In this document: positions 31,129-37,399 of the stretch, in pieces | Layout: every line of letters begins with the position of its first letter | How positions within the stretch are numbered: position 1 is the first letter of the stretch | From: a virus | Length of the DNA: 37,399 nt | Reading direction: 5' to 3' (one strand) | Virus record (IMG/VR): IMGVR_UViG_3300042298_004108 | Coordinates: 1-37,399 of that record | Position numbers and translations under genes: made by a program | Notes under the pieces: generated by a model | Told to the model about the DNA's origin: nothing | What the model saw: the letters and a program-made list of their open reading frames with translations, nothing else | The model's database searches: none

Positions 31129-32336
31129 TATTCAACTTTTACGAATTCTGATTTAATATCTTCTAATTGGGCTATATAACCACTTAAATTTTCTTGAACA
31201 GCAGAAGCTATAGTAGCTAGAGCACCTAACCCAGTTTCTGTAGGACGGGTTACTTGTTGACTCATTACACTTAAAAGAGTACTAATATCGGTAAAAATAT
31301 CTTTTAAAAGTTCTACAGTTGAATCACCTAATAAAACAGATTCATTAGCATCTTTAGACCCCAAGAAAATTTCACCAGCTTGAACTACAAATGGACCTGT
31401 TACATCTATATTAACGGATTGAACAGCATTTAAATTAATTGACTTTTTAGAAGAAAACATTAAGTGATCTTCTGTAGTATTAAACAATAAACGTCCTGAG
31501 TTAATTATAATTTGTTTACCTGAATATTGGTTTGGGGTGGTAGGAGCATTTTGAGGTTGGTAACTATCATAAAATGTAGAAGAAGCCTCTATAGGTACTT
31601 GTTGAGTAGATGTTAACCAAATATCAGATAAATCTTTATTAATATCTTCTACAGTTAAGGATTGAGCACTACCTGTAAGATTAAAATTTTGGCCGTTCCT
31701 AATAATAGTAATTGGATCTCCATTTTCAGAATTATTAGACCATACATTTAAAGGAATTCCTTCTAATATGTTAGTACTTCCAAATCTTATACTATTACCC
31801 CATCTACCTTCAAAAATTACATCTCCTTCAAAAGGATACAAAGGGAATATATTACTTTTTTCGGGGAAATAAACACCAGGTTTAAAAGTAGAAGTTGGAT
31901 TTACTGCGCTTTGGTTAGGAGATCCGGCTTCAATTTGGGCTATACTTTTATTAGTTGTAGGTGAACTAATATTAGTATAGGGGTTGGGTGTTGGGTTAGT
32001 ATTTACATTACCCCATAAACAAGTAGGAGTAAAATAATAATAAGTTACTCCTCCAGGGTTTTGAGAATATTTATTTATAGGACCTGTAACTATAAAAACT
32101 GTTTCGTTTTTTAAAGGATAATTTTTTATATTAGGAAATAATGGTGAAGCATTCACTATTTGAGCACCCTGGAGGGTCGCTTTAACTTCCATTATTTCAA
32201 CAGATACTTTTCCGTTAGATAAAGTATTAGTTTGATCTACATTTACTACTCTACCATATAAAAATTGGGAAGCAAGTTGCCTTTGAGCATCTTCACTTCC
32301 ACGATTTCTGTTATTATTACCCCCAAAAACACCCAT
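31128..32336 (-). CDS. Baseplate hub / central spike protein with OB-like start and beta-helix end
   Basis: The 402-residue protein opens with a Gly/Asn/Arg tail, then strands consistent with an OB fold (Y-G-R-V-V-N-V-D, then K-V-S-V-E-I-M-E-V). A conserved-looking G-D-V-I-F-E-G-R-W-G-N-S-I-R-F-G-S lies near 168-184, a pattern of gp5/VgrG-like hub proteins. Residues about 275-345 alternate hydrophobic and polar residues in short repeats (L-L-F-N-T-T-E-D, M-F-S-S-K-K-S-I-N-L-N, V-N-I-D-V-T-G-P, F-V-V-Q-A-G-E-I-F-L-G), as in a trimeric beta-helical spike. A C-terminal helix follows. It probably forms the membrane-piercing centre of the baseplate. No lysozyme domain is present. Confidence 0.85.
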   Translation of the reverse strand: MGVFGGNNNRNRGSEDAQRQLASQFLYGRVVNVDQTNTLSNGKVSVEIMEVKATLQGAQIVNASPLFPNIKNYPLKNETVFIVTGPINKYSQNPGGVTYYYFTPTCLWGNVNTNPTPNPYTNISSPTTNKSIAQIEAGSPNQSAVNPTSTFKPGVYFPEKSNIFPLYPFEGDVIFEGRWGNSIRFGSTNILEGIPLNVWSNNSENGDPITIIRNGQNFNLTGSAQSLTVEDINKDLSDIWLTSTQQVPIEASSTFYDSYQPQNAPTTPNQYSGKQIIINSGRLLFNTTEDHLMFSSKKSINLNAVQSVNIDVTGPFVVQAGEIFLGSKDANESVLLGDSTVELLKDIFTDISTLLSVMSQQVTRPTETGLGALATIASAVQENLSGYIAQLEDIKSEFVKVE

Positions 32337-32674
32337 TATTTATTTTTTTGGATTTTTTCTATCTCATCCAGTAATTGGGATTTTTCTTCCTCGCTAATTC
32401 CTAACCCGCCATCTTCAGCAGTATTATTTAAAGCGCGTTGAACTAATGTTGCCATTTTAATTAAGGCATCATCGTTTTTAACACCAATTTCTAGGTATTC
32501 TTTAATTAAAGGTACAATAAGGGTAGCATCACCAATGTCAGAAACCATTGGTTTTAATTCGGAAATAAGCGCTGATACCTGCGCTTCACGGCGTTTTTGG
32601 TTATTATAGATTTCCTCGAGTAAGTCCGAGAATTTCTTTTTACCAAAAACTACTTTATCAAATTGTTGGCTCAT
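32336..32674 (-). CDS. Small helical tail-module protein
   Basis: The 112-residue protein is wholly helical: D-L-L-E-E-I-Y-N-N-Q-K-R-R-E-A-Q-V-S, then I-G-D-A-T-L-I-V-P-L-I-K-E-Y-L-E-I-G-V, and an acidic end E-E-E-K-S-Q-L-L-D-E-I-E-K. I recall the central I-G-D-A-T-L-I-V-P-L block in marine T4-like phages next to baseplate hub genes, without a function. It is first in the tail operon after the motif at 32694 and is coupled to the spike gene by TAATG. It could be an assembly chaperone or small hub protein. Confidence 0.83.
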   Translation of the reverse strand: MSQQFDKVVFGKKKFSDLLEEIYNNQKRREAQVSALISELKPMVSDIGDATLIVPLIKEYLEIGVKNDDALIKMATLVQRALNNTAEDGGLGISEEEKSQLLDEIEKIQKNK

Positions 32675-32693
32675 ATTTATGACATTTATTTTT

Positions 32694-32702
32694 TATAAAT
32701 AT
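32694..32702 (-). promoter_or_regulatory. Stranded ATATTTATA motif, head of tail operon
   Basis: ATATTTATA on the coding strand ends 19 nt before the ATG at 32674 and starts three bases after the stop of the sigma-like gene. It would initiate the tail operon. Confidence 0.6.
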
Positions 32703-32705
32703 GAA

Positions 32706-33407
32706 CTATTTAAACTTTACATACCCGTTTTCTAAATAGAATATATAATTAATTTTAAATATATCGTAAAGTTGATCAGCTATTTTAGTAATTTTGGGAG
32801 TTTTAACATCAACCATTTCACGAATATATATGTAGAGTGCTTTTTTATTAAACACATCTATTTCATCTCGTTTACGGAATAGTTCAAGAATTGCATCTGC
32901 AATAGCAGCATCTTTATCTTTAGGAAATAACTCAAATATATTTTCAGTACAATGTACTACAAATAAATTTATAAACTGGGTTAATGGGTCATTTAAATAA
33001 TTAGTATCATCTAAACTATAAGAGTGATTATCATCTTTATAAAGTTCTTCTACTGGTACTTTATCTACACGTTTTTTATAGTTCTTTTGATTAGATATAA
33101 TTAAATATCTTTTAACTATAGTACCAAAATAAGAATATGCTTTTGCTCCTCTAGTAGGATCAAAGTGGTGCATTTTAGTAAGTAAAAAAGTAATGACCTC
33201 ATGTTGGAGGTCTTCAATATTTTCTACTTCTGTATAGTAAAATTTAAAAGTATGAATTATATTTTCCGTTAATTTAAAAAACGCGTAATGAATTCGCTCG
33301 TGGTATACTTTTTCTTTATGTAGGAATGAAGTTGAATTATTATATTCAACTATAGCATTCTCAGTGTCCTGAGTAAAGTAGTTTTTATCCTGTGATTTTT
33401 TAGGCAT
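32706..33407 (-). CDS. gp55: Late sigma factor, T4 gp55-like
   Basis: The 233-residue protein has the region-2 signature of sigma factors: E-D-L-Q-H-E-V-I-T-F-L-L (65-76) and F-D-P-T-R-G-A-K-A-Y-S-Y-F (82-94), followed by a basic helix (V-K-R-Y-L-I, then Q-K-N-Y-K-K-R). This F-x-x-x-R-G-x-K-A-x-x-Y-F form is that of T4 gp55, which directs host RNA polymerase to late promoters. T4 gp55 is about 185 residues; the extra C-terminal 100 residues are helical, ending in the aromatic N-Y-I-F-Y-L-E-N-G-Y. It probably recognises the ATATTTATA elements described here. It lies just upstream of the tail operon. Confidence 0.85.
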   Translation of the reverse strand: MPKKSQDKNYFTQDTENAIVEYNNSTSFLHKEKVYHERIHYAFFKLTENIIHTFKFYYTEVENIEDLQHEVITFLLTKMHHFDPTRGAKAYSYFGTIVKRYLIISNQKNYKKRVDKVPVEELYKDDNHSYSLDDTNYLNDPLTQFINLFVVHCTENIFELFPKDKDAAIADAILELFRKRDEIDVFNKKALYIYIREMVDVKTPKITKIADQLYDIFKINYIFYLENGYVKFK

Positions 33408-33415
33408 ATAAGATA

Positions 33416-33691
33416 TCAGTATTTACGGAGTTGGAACTCGTTTAAGATATCTTGTAATTGCTTAATAGCTTGAAAGAAAAAACCTACTTCATCATCACTT
33501 TTAAAGGTACCACGTGAATCAATGTCCTTTAATCTTTTATCTGAAACCTCTATTATTCGCGAAATTTTATCTAAGTAATTTAGATAGCCTCCCAAGATAT
33601 CTTCTTGTTTTTCGTTTTTACGTAAAAGGTTAAAAGTCGCGTATCCTAAGACCGCGACTAAAACTGATAGAATAATTACTAAGTATATCAT
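33416..33691 (-). CDS. Small inner-membrane protein with conserved DDEVGFFF motif
   Basis: The 91-residue protein has one N-terminal transmembrane helix (I-Y-L-V-I-I-L-S-V-L-V-A-V-L-G-Y-A, residues 2-18) and a charged helical part, then S-R-G-T-F-K-S-D-D-E-V-G-F-F-F-Q-A-I-K. The D-D-E-V-G-F-F-F block recurs in T4-like phages of aquatic bacteria in similar small membrane proteins of unknown function. The start overlaps the stop of the HD-domain gene (ATGA), and a sigma-like gene follows after 8 bases. Confidence 0.85.
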   Translation of the reverse strand: MIYLVIILSVLVAVLGYATFNLLRKNEKQEDILGGYLNYLDKISRIIEVSDKRLKDIDSRGTFKSDDEVGFFFQAIKQLQDILNEFQLRKY

Positions 33692-34467
33692 AGATTATCT
33701 AATAGGTTTTTTAACCCTTCACTTTTAATTGAACCAAGAGCCTTTTGCTGTTTATTTGAAGAAGCTTTAGGCGTATTTGATAATGTAAAATTCTTCTTTG
33801 TAGATGGCACGTTACCTTTCAATTTAGGTAACCATTCACGCTCAAACTCAATACGAGCAGCCATCATATCAGCAAAGTGAAGAACAAATGGAAGGCAAGT
33901 ACGTGGTTTTTGTTCGGGCATATAAGTCATTAAATATTTCTTATTTGCCTCATCATACAAACCATCGTGTGTTTGAATCGCTAACATCTCATTAAACGTA
34001 TACTGGATATTATGTGATTGGAGCATGAACAAACCACGGTCTGGGACCGAAGCAAATGCGAGTTTAGTGTTAAACATATAATCTTCACCTAGCTTATCTT
34101 TACGCCATTGGTCAGTTTGGGGAATATATGACTCGTATTGATCGTCTCCCATTTTACCCAAATCGTGATTAATAGCAGCAAATACTAGTTCTTCAACAGT
34201 ATATCCTGACATGTCAGCATCCTCGTCTGCCCATAATTGGTGTTGTTTTAGAGCACAACGTACAACACGAATAACGTGCTCTACATATCCTCCGGGAAAA
34301 GCATTATGGTATTCTTTTTTATGGGCAGCCGGCATAAGCATAACGCGCTCAGCATATTGATCATAGAATTCAAGTAGTTTTTCTTTACGGGGTGAGGAAA
34401 TATGTTCCTCAATAATACCCAAAAATACGTTCCAATTGTTTTGGATTTGTTCAGCAGTAAGATTCAT
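33688..34467 (-). CDS. HD-domain metal-dependent phosphohydrolase
   Basis: The 259-residue protein contains all HD-superfamily ligands: H64 in G-G-Y-V-E-H-V-I-R-V, H101-D102 in I-N-H-D-L-G-K-M-G-D, H152 and H167 (I-Q-T-H-D-G), and D200 in H-F-A-D-M-M-A-A. G-K after H-D-L is typical of nucleotidase/phosphodiesterase members and of YhaM-type 3'-5' exoribonucleases. The C-terminal 40 residues are Ser/Lys-rich and flexible. It could hydrolyse nucleotides or cyclic-nucleotide signals, or degrade RNA; the sequence does not decide. A weak variant ATATTTAAA lies upstream at 34470-34480. It overlaps the membrane-protein gene by ATGA. Confidence 0.9.
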   Translation of the reverse strand: MNLTAEQIQNNWNVFLGIIEEHISSPRKEKLLEFYDQYAERVMLMPAAHKKEYHNAFPGGYVEHVIRVVRCALKQHQLWADEDADMSGYTVEELVFAAINHDLGKMGDDQYESYIPQTDQWRKDKLGEDYMFNTKLAFASVPDRGLFMLQSHNIQYTFNEMLAIQTHDGLYDEANKKYLMTYMPEQKPRTCLPFVLHFADMMAARIEFEREWLPKLKGNVPSTKKNFTLSNTPKASSNKQQKALGSIKSEGLKNLLDNL

Positions 34468-34483
34468 AACTTTAATTTAAATA

Positions 34484-34654
34484 TTAATTTTCGCTTTCAA
34501 GCATATCACTTAAATCTTCTAGTAGATTATCTATAGTATCTAAAGATCGATTAATTTCTTGAAGGGTTTGTGGACGGGTAACTAATACTTTGATAGCTTT
34601 TATTTTACCATCAATCTGTCCTAATTTATTTACGAATGATTGTTTATTTCTCAT
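34484..34654 (-). CDS. Small helical protein, unknown
   Basis: I take the ATG at 34654 (56 residues: M-R-N-K-Q-S-F-V-N-K-L-G-Q-I-D). A longer frame from 34702 adds 16 residues overlapping a structured leader and seems less likely. The protein is two amphipathic helices with a conserved-looking V-L-V-T-R-P-Q-T-L-Q-E-I-N between them and an acidic end (D-N-L-L-E-D-L-S-D-M-L-E). No family is recognised. It lies upstream of the HD-domain gene. Confidence 0.72.
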   Translation of the reverse strand: MRNKQSFVNKLGQIDGKIKAIKVLVTRPQTLQEINRSLDTIDNLLEDLSDMLESEN

Positions 34655-34727
34655 AATTAATTGTATATAACATTGGGTATCTCGGGGTACCCATATCCCC
34701 ATCTCTTTTCCTTTCTCTCTTTCTCAT
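34644..34727 (-). CDS. Possible 27-residue leader peptide with the only strong Shine-Dalgarno
   Basis: GGAGG at 34736-34740 stands 8 nt before an ATG at 34727 that opens a 27-codon frame (M-R-K-R-E-R-K-R-D-G-D-M-G-T) ending in TAA just inside the next gene (+1 relative to it). The region is purine-rich on the coding strand and contains GGGTA/TACCC inverted repeats. It may be a leader peptide coupling translation to the 56-residue gene, or a non-coding regulatory leader. Confidence 0.35.
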   Translation of the reverse strand: MRKRERKRDGDMGTPRYPMLYTINYEK

Positions 34728-34760
34728 TTCCTGTACCTCCAAGTTACAAAAAAAAGATTA

Positions 34761-35186
34761 CTAGGGCAAGTTTTTCTTTAATAAGTCTTTAATTTTTTTT
34801 ATATGTGCACATTTTTCGTACTCTTCTTGCTCTTCCCAAAAATGAATAGCTAAGTCACAAGCTGCAACTGTATATTCATCTGAAAATATACGAGATGCAT
34901 CGATTCCCTGTTCTAAAGTTGGGTCAAAATCTTTAATATGAACCCATGCTCTGGTATATGTAACAAGTTCACCTACTTCATCACCATCAATAACCATAAA
35001 TTCTACTAATTCGGGCATATGTTTTTTTAAAGCCTCTAACTTAGCATTCATATCTTTTTGTTTCCAAATAATTTTTTTAAACATACCTAATTTAAATGCT
35101 TGTGTTTCTTGAAGCATAATTAATGCTGCCTTTTCTTGTAAAGGAGTATTATCTTCAAAAGCATTAAATATGTTATCTAAATTCAT
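34761..35186 (-). CDS. Phage protein with UVR-like C-terminal helix, unknown
   Basis: The 141-residue protein has helical and short beta segments (V-E-F-M-V-I-D-G-D-E-V-G-E-L-V-T-Y) and a C-terminal helix E-E-Q-E-E-Y-E-K-C-A-H-I-K-K-I-K that resembles the UVR motif by which UvrB and UvrC bind each other and which occurs in several stress adapters. Similar small proteins are found in marine T4-like phages without a known role. It ends in TAG, showing that TAG is a stop here. It overlaps the upstream gene by ATGA. Confidence 0.82.
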   Translation of the reverse strand: MNLDNIFNAFEDNTPLQEKAALIMLQETQAFKLGMFKKIIWKQKDMNAKLEALKKHMPELVEFMVIDGDEVGELVTYTRAWVHIKDFDPTLEQGIDASRIFSDEYTVAACDLAIHFWEEQEEYEKCAHIKKIKDLLKKNLP

Positions 35187-35419
35187 GGGAATTCATCTAA
35201 ATCTGTTTCTGTCTTAGTACGCCCACTTTTATAAACAGTCATTCTAGTAGGATACCAATCATCAAAATAACTAAAAACAACTTTATGTTTGGTTATTTCA
35301 ACGAATTCACAGTTTAATTCACTAAGCCATTTTTCAACATCTGATTTATCAAACGTCTTATCCAGATAATATTGGTGGACTATTTGGGCAAATGTTTTAA
35401 TTTCTACCTGTGTTTTCAC
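35183..35419 (-). CDS. Small unknown protein with GTG start next to ATATTTATA
   Basis: I place the start at GTG 35419 (78 residues: M-K-T-Q-V-E-I-K-T-F-A-Q-I-V). A TTG at 35437 would give 84 residues but lies within the ATATTTATA element. The GTG stands three bases after that motif, the same spacing as for the ATGs at 5629 and 10539. The protein is mixed alpha/beta with Y-F-D-D-W-Y-P-T-R-M-T-V-Y in the second half. Function unknown. It is coupled to the next gene by ATGA. Confidence 0.72.
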   Translation of the reverse strand: MKTQVEIKTFAQIVHQYYLDKTFDKSDVEKWLSELNCEFVEITKHKVVFSYFDDWYPTRMTVYKSGRTKTETDLDEFP

Positions 35420-35422
35420 GCG

Positions 35423-35431
35423 TATAAATAT
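35423..35431 (-). promoter_or_regulatory. Stranded ATATTTATA motif, 3 nt from GTG
   Basis: ATATTTATA, then CGC, then the GTG at 35419. It lies about 40 bases after the stop of the glycosyltransferase-like gene and supports the GTG start. Confidence 0.55.
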
Positions 35432-35473
35432 ATACAAATTCTACTTCACCGAAGGTGGTGGTTGTATTATAGT

Positions 35474-36391
35474 TTATTGATAATTCTGGCATATTTCCAC
35501 TAATTTAGGTATTTTATTTTTATATTCTTCGTTTGGTTGGGTTATCTGTAAATCCTCAAATGTTAAGTGAATAATTAACTTCCTCCATTTATCTATATTA
35601 TAGTATTTTTTTAACCCCCAAGTGTGTCTAAAATTATTAAAATGTTTTCTATATTTAGGGTGGGAATCTATCATAGGAAACCATTCGTGCCCTTCTTCAT
35701 TAAATTCAATATATTGTAAATATATATTAGATAATAAAGTTCCTATTTTTAAATTTAAAGTATTAGCTATAGCTGGGAGTAAGCGTTGTTCTATAAAAAT
35801 TGTATCTCTATTACGTCCTAAATCTGGGGTGTGAAAATTAGTTTTAATTACACCTTCAGCCCAATTGTACCAAGTATTTATTAAATTTTTATTATTAAAA
35901 TACATAAAAGCACAATTAATAGGCTCTATATCCCAATTTAATTTATTTAAATTTTCTTCACTTAAAAATATTCTAGGATCAGAATATACATTATACTCGG
36001 AATGGGGATTATAGGCTTCTTTATGATACCCTATAAAATCATATGATTCATCAAATTTATAATATTGAGTAGGATAAAAATCATTATCTAAGATAACAAA
36101 TTTATCATCAACTTTAGATATTTCTTTAGCTATATAAATTTTACAAAAACTCCAATACCTGTTTAAATATTCTTTATAGGGAATATTTTCTAAAGTATGT
36201 ATATTAATCTCATCATAAAATTGATCTGCATCGTATTCTTTAAGATAATCTAAAAATTCTTGATTACAATATAATTTAATAGGACCATAATGTTCTTTCC
36301 AGTGAATACATGAAGCTATATTTACTAAAATATCAATTTCATGATATTCATCAAAATCTTTATTTTTGGTATATATGTGGTATCCATTCAT
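35474..36391 (-). CDS. GT-A-type glycosyltransferase-like protein, paralogue 2
   Basis: The 305-residue protein has the start of a GT-A nucleotide-sugar-binding fold, with G-P-I-K-L-Y-C-N-Q-E-F (36-46) and the metal-binding D-x-D motif in F-V-I-L-D-N-D-F (D102, D104). The first 110 residues align well by eye with the gene just upstream, and W-S-F-C-K-I-Y corresponds to W-T-Y-P-K-M-F there. Bacteroidota encode similar proteins (DUF6734-like), thought to be glycosyltransferases. It could glycosylate host surface sugar, phage proteins or DNA; none can be chosen. It overlaps the upstream paralogue by ATGA. Confidence 0.82.
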   Translation of the reverse strand: MNGYHIYTKNKDFDEYHEIDILVNIASCIHWKEHYGPIKLYCNQEFLDYLKEYDADQFYDEINIHTLENIPYKEYLNRYWSFCKIYIAKEISKVDDKFVILDNDFYPTQYYKFDESYDFIGYHKEAYNPHSEYNVYSDPRIFLSEENLNKLNWDIEPINCAFMYFNNKNLINTWYNWAEGVIKTNFHTPDLGRNRDTIFIEQRLLPAIANTLNLKIGTLLSNIYLQYIEFNEEGHEWFPMIDSHPKYRKHFNNFRHTWGLKKYYNIDKWRKLIIHLTFEDLQITQPNEEYKNKIPKLVEICQNYQ

Positions 36392-37281
36392 AATTTAAAT
36401 TTATTTATATAAGGATATAATTGAATAAACAAAGAATTATATGACTCTTCAATATATCTTATAAGATCCCTAGTAAAAATTAATCTAGTATTATAATCAT
36501 CTTTTAATCTTTGTTTATTCACCCATAAATGTTGTACCCCAGATTGGGGTAAAATATCATATGGAGAGTTAGAAGCATCACAATTATATGGATATGGAGT
36601 TAATGATTTATAAGTATATCCTTTATCCTTTACAAGATTCCCTAATACTTTTTGTTCACAATATATAGTATACATCCAACTAGAGTTAGGATGGGTAAAA
36701 TCTAAATAAGGGGATTTAATAAATTTATTAGTTATTTGTATTAATTCTCCAATAATATCTAAATTATTATATACTACTAAACACGTATTAATAGCATTAT
36801 GTTTTAAAGTTGGGTTTAATTCTTTAAATAATTTTCCTATTTCTGGGGTTTCATATAGATTAGGGTAAGTTGCCTGCCAAATATCTTTTTCTTCGTGACC
36901 ATATATTATATCTTCTTTTAAATCTTTTAAATTAAGATAAGTATAAGCATCAGCATCTATAATAGCAAATCTTTCTTTTTGTTGGGCTTGGATAAACATT
37001 TTAGGATATGTCCAAAATATTTTATAATCTATATCTTGGGGAAGAGAATTAAGAGTAGTATTATCAATTTTATCCCACATCCAAAATAATTGATTATCTT
37101 TTACAAATTCGTAAAAATTAGTGTCACATACCAATTTTATAGGGCCATTATTTTGTCTCCATAAATGTGAAGATAACGCTAAAACCAAAAACTCAAAAAG
37201 ATAAAGTTGAGAATAAGATCCCATCCCATACCTTTCTCTTTCGGTTAATGAATATATAGAGTGTACCCCTGTTAAAGACAT
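36388..37281 (-). CDS. GT-A-type glycosyltransferase-like protein, paralogue 1
   Basis: The 297-residue protein contains G-P-I-K-L-V-C-D-T-N-F (46-56) and F-A-I-I-D-A-D-A-Y (D109, D111), the strand and D-x-D motif expected for a GT-A-fold transferase that binds a nucleotide-sugar with a divalent metal. It is a divergent tandem copy of the downstream gene; similarity is strongest over the first 115 residues and fades in the C-terminal half. It follows an ATATTTATA motif 21 nt upstream and the tRNA gene. The acceptor is unknown. Confidence 0.82.
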   Translation of the reverse strand: MSLTGVHSIYSLTERERYGMGSYSQLYLFEFLVLALSSHLWRQNNGPIKLVCDTNFYEFVKDNQLFWMWDKIDNTTLNSLPQDIDYKIFWTYPKMFIQAQQKERFAIIDADAYTYLNLKDLKEDIIYGHEEKDIWQATYPNLYETPEIGKLFKELNPTLKHNAINTCLVVYNNLDIIGELIQITNKFIKSPYLDFTHPNSSWMYTIYCEQKVLGNLVKDKGYTYKSLTPYPYNCDASNSPYDILPQSGVQHLWVNKQRLKDDYNTRLIFTRDLIRYIEESYNSLFIQLYPYINKFKL

Positions 37282-37302
37282 ATAGGTAATATAACAAAAC
37301 TT

Positions 37303-37311
37303 TATAAATAA
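37303..37311 (-). promoter_or_regulatory. Stranded motif (TTATTTATA variant) after the tRNA
   Basis: The coding strand reads TTATTTATA, one base different from ATATTTATA, ending 21 nt before the ATG at 37281. It lies in the 40-base gap between tRNA and the first glycosyltransferase-like gene. Confidence 0.5.
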
Positions 37312-37321
37312 AGCAAGTTTG

Positions 37322-37394
37322 AGCGAAAGACCGGATTCGAACCGGCGACCCTGACCTTGGCAAGGTCATGCTCTACCAACTGAGCTACTTTCGC
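37322..37394 (-). tRNA. tRNA-Gly (anticodon GCC)
   Basis: The minus strand folds into a full cloverleaf. The acceptor stem is GCGAAAG with CTTTCGC, and the D arm has GCTC/GAGC. The anticodon stem TGACC/GGTCA has the loop TTGCCAA, and the T arm GCCGG/CCGGT encloses TTCGAAT. The anticodon is GCC, reading GGC and GGU glycine codons. The discriminator is U and no CCA is encoded (the next bases are CAA), so host enzymes must add the end. It is 73 nt with no extra arm. Confidence 0.97.
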
Positions 37395-37399
37395 AAAAT

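Noticed and set aside
35440-35462. Short hairpin CACC-TTC-GGTG between two genes
   Set aside because: Only four base pairs and no U-tract; too weak to call a terminator.
36402-36409. T4-type TATAAATA on the coding strand
   Set aside because: It is inside the 3' end of a gene at codons for Tyr-Ile-Asn-Lys and is a single case; AT-rich sequence makes this likely by chance.
1-37399. Stop-codon reassignment as in some Bacteroidota phages
   Set aside because: TAA, TGA (all ATGA overlaps) and TAG (end of the gene at 34761) all act as normal stops and long genes read through cleanly in the standard code.
1-37399. CRISPR array, insertion sequence or integrase/att site
   Set aside because: No direct repeat series with regular spacing, transposase or recombinase motif was seen by eye.

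Overview
The window is a stretch of a tailed-phage (myovirus) genome with a T4-like contractile-tail baseplate. Every gene I can support, and one tRNA, lies on the minus strand, so transcription runs from position 37399 towards 1. Genes are packed with ATGA, GTGA or TAATG stop/start overlaps and there is no gene-free stretch over 300 bases. The DNA is AT-rich. Almost no start has a Shine-Dalgarno sequence; starts sit in A/T-rich leaders, as is usual for Bacteroidota and their phages. A Bacteroidota (Flavobacteriia-like) host, probably aquatic, is my inference; T4-like phages of marine bacteria are the closest style I recognise. TAA, TGA and TAG all serve as stops, so the code is standard.

Layout in transcription order. 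(1) 37394-34484: tRNA-Gly(GCC), two tandem related GT-A-type glycosyltransferase-like proteins, and small unknown proteins. (2) 34467-32706: an HD-domain phosphohydrolase, a small membrane protein and a gp55-like late sigma factor. (3) 32674-17088: the tail/baseplate module, with a spike/hub protein, gp25-like and gp6-like wedge proteins, a 1765-residue baseplate/tail protein with a P2-gpI-like segment and a lectin-like domain, and two structural proteins sharing a C-terminal domain. (4) 17083-14904: GIY-YIG-like protein, DNA primase and a PD-(D/E)XK exonuclease. (5) 14880-3811: an unusual block of unrelated proteins, including a P-loop kinase, a 985-residue multi-enzyme protein (nucleotidyltransferase, two HExxH peptidase-like domains, HAD phosphatase), a zinc-finger protein, acidic and basic small proteins and an Hc1-histone-like protein. 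It ends at a strong intrinsic terminator (3731-3776). (6) 3708-1: FAD-dependent oxidoreductase, a small unknown, cupin, NadR-like kinase, a Lys-rich AT-hook-like protein and a truncated membrane protein.

Three patterns stand out. First, many proteins of block 5, and a few elsewhere, begin with one of two recurring short N-termini. One aligns residue for residue with the T4 capsid-targeting sequence (ten residues ending in L-x-E, then Ala). The other is M-K-x-x-E-L-x-x-x-I. Second, the 985-residue protein carries Glu sites, several of them L/I-x-E, at or near each domain boundary. Together these suggest a set of enzymes packaged in the head, trimmed by a prohead protease and injected with the DNA. 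Third, a strand-specific nonamer ATATTTATA (TATAAATAT on the + strand) precedes ten genes or gene groups, at either 3-4 or 15-22 nt from the start codon. It looks like the phage's late promoter, with a subset that may give leaderless messages.
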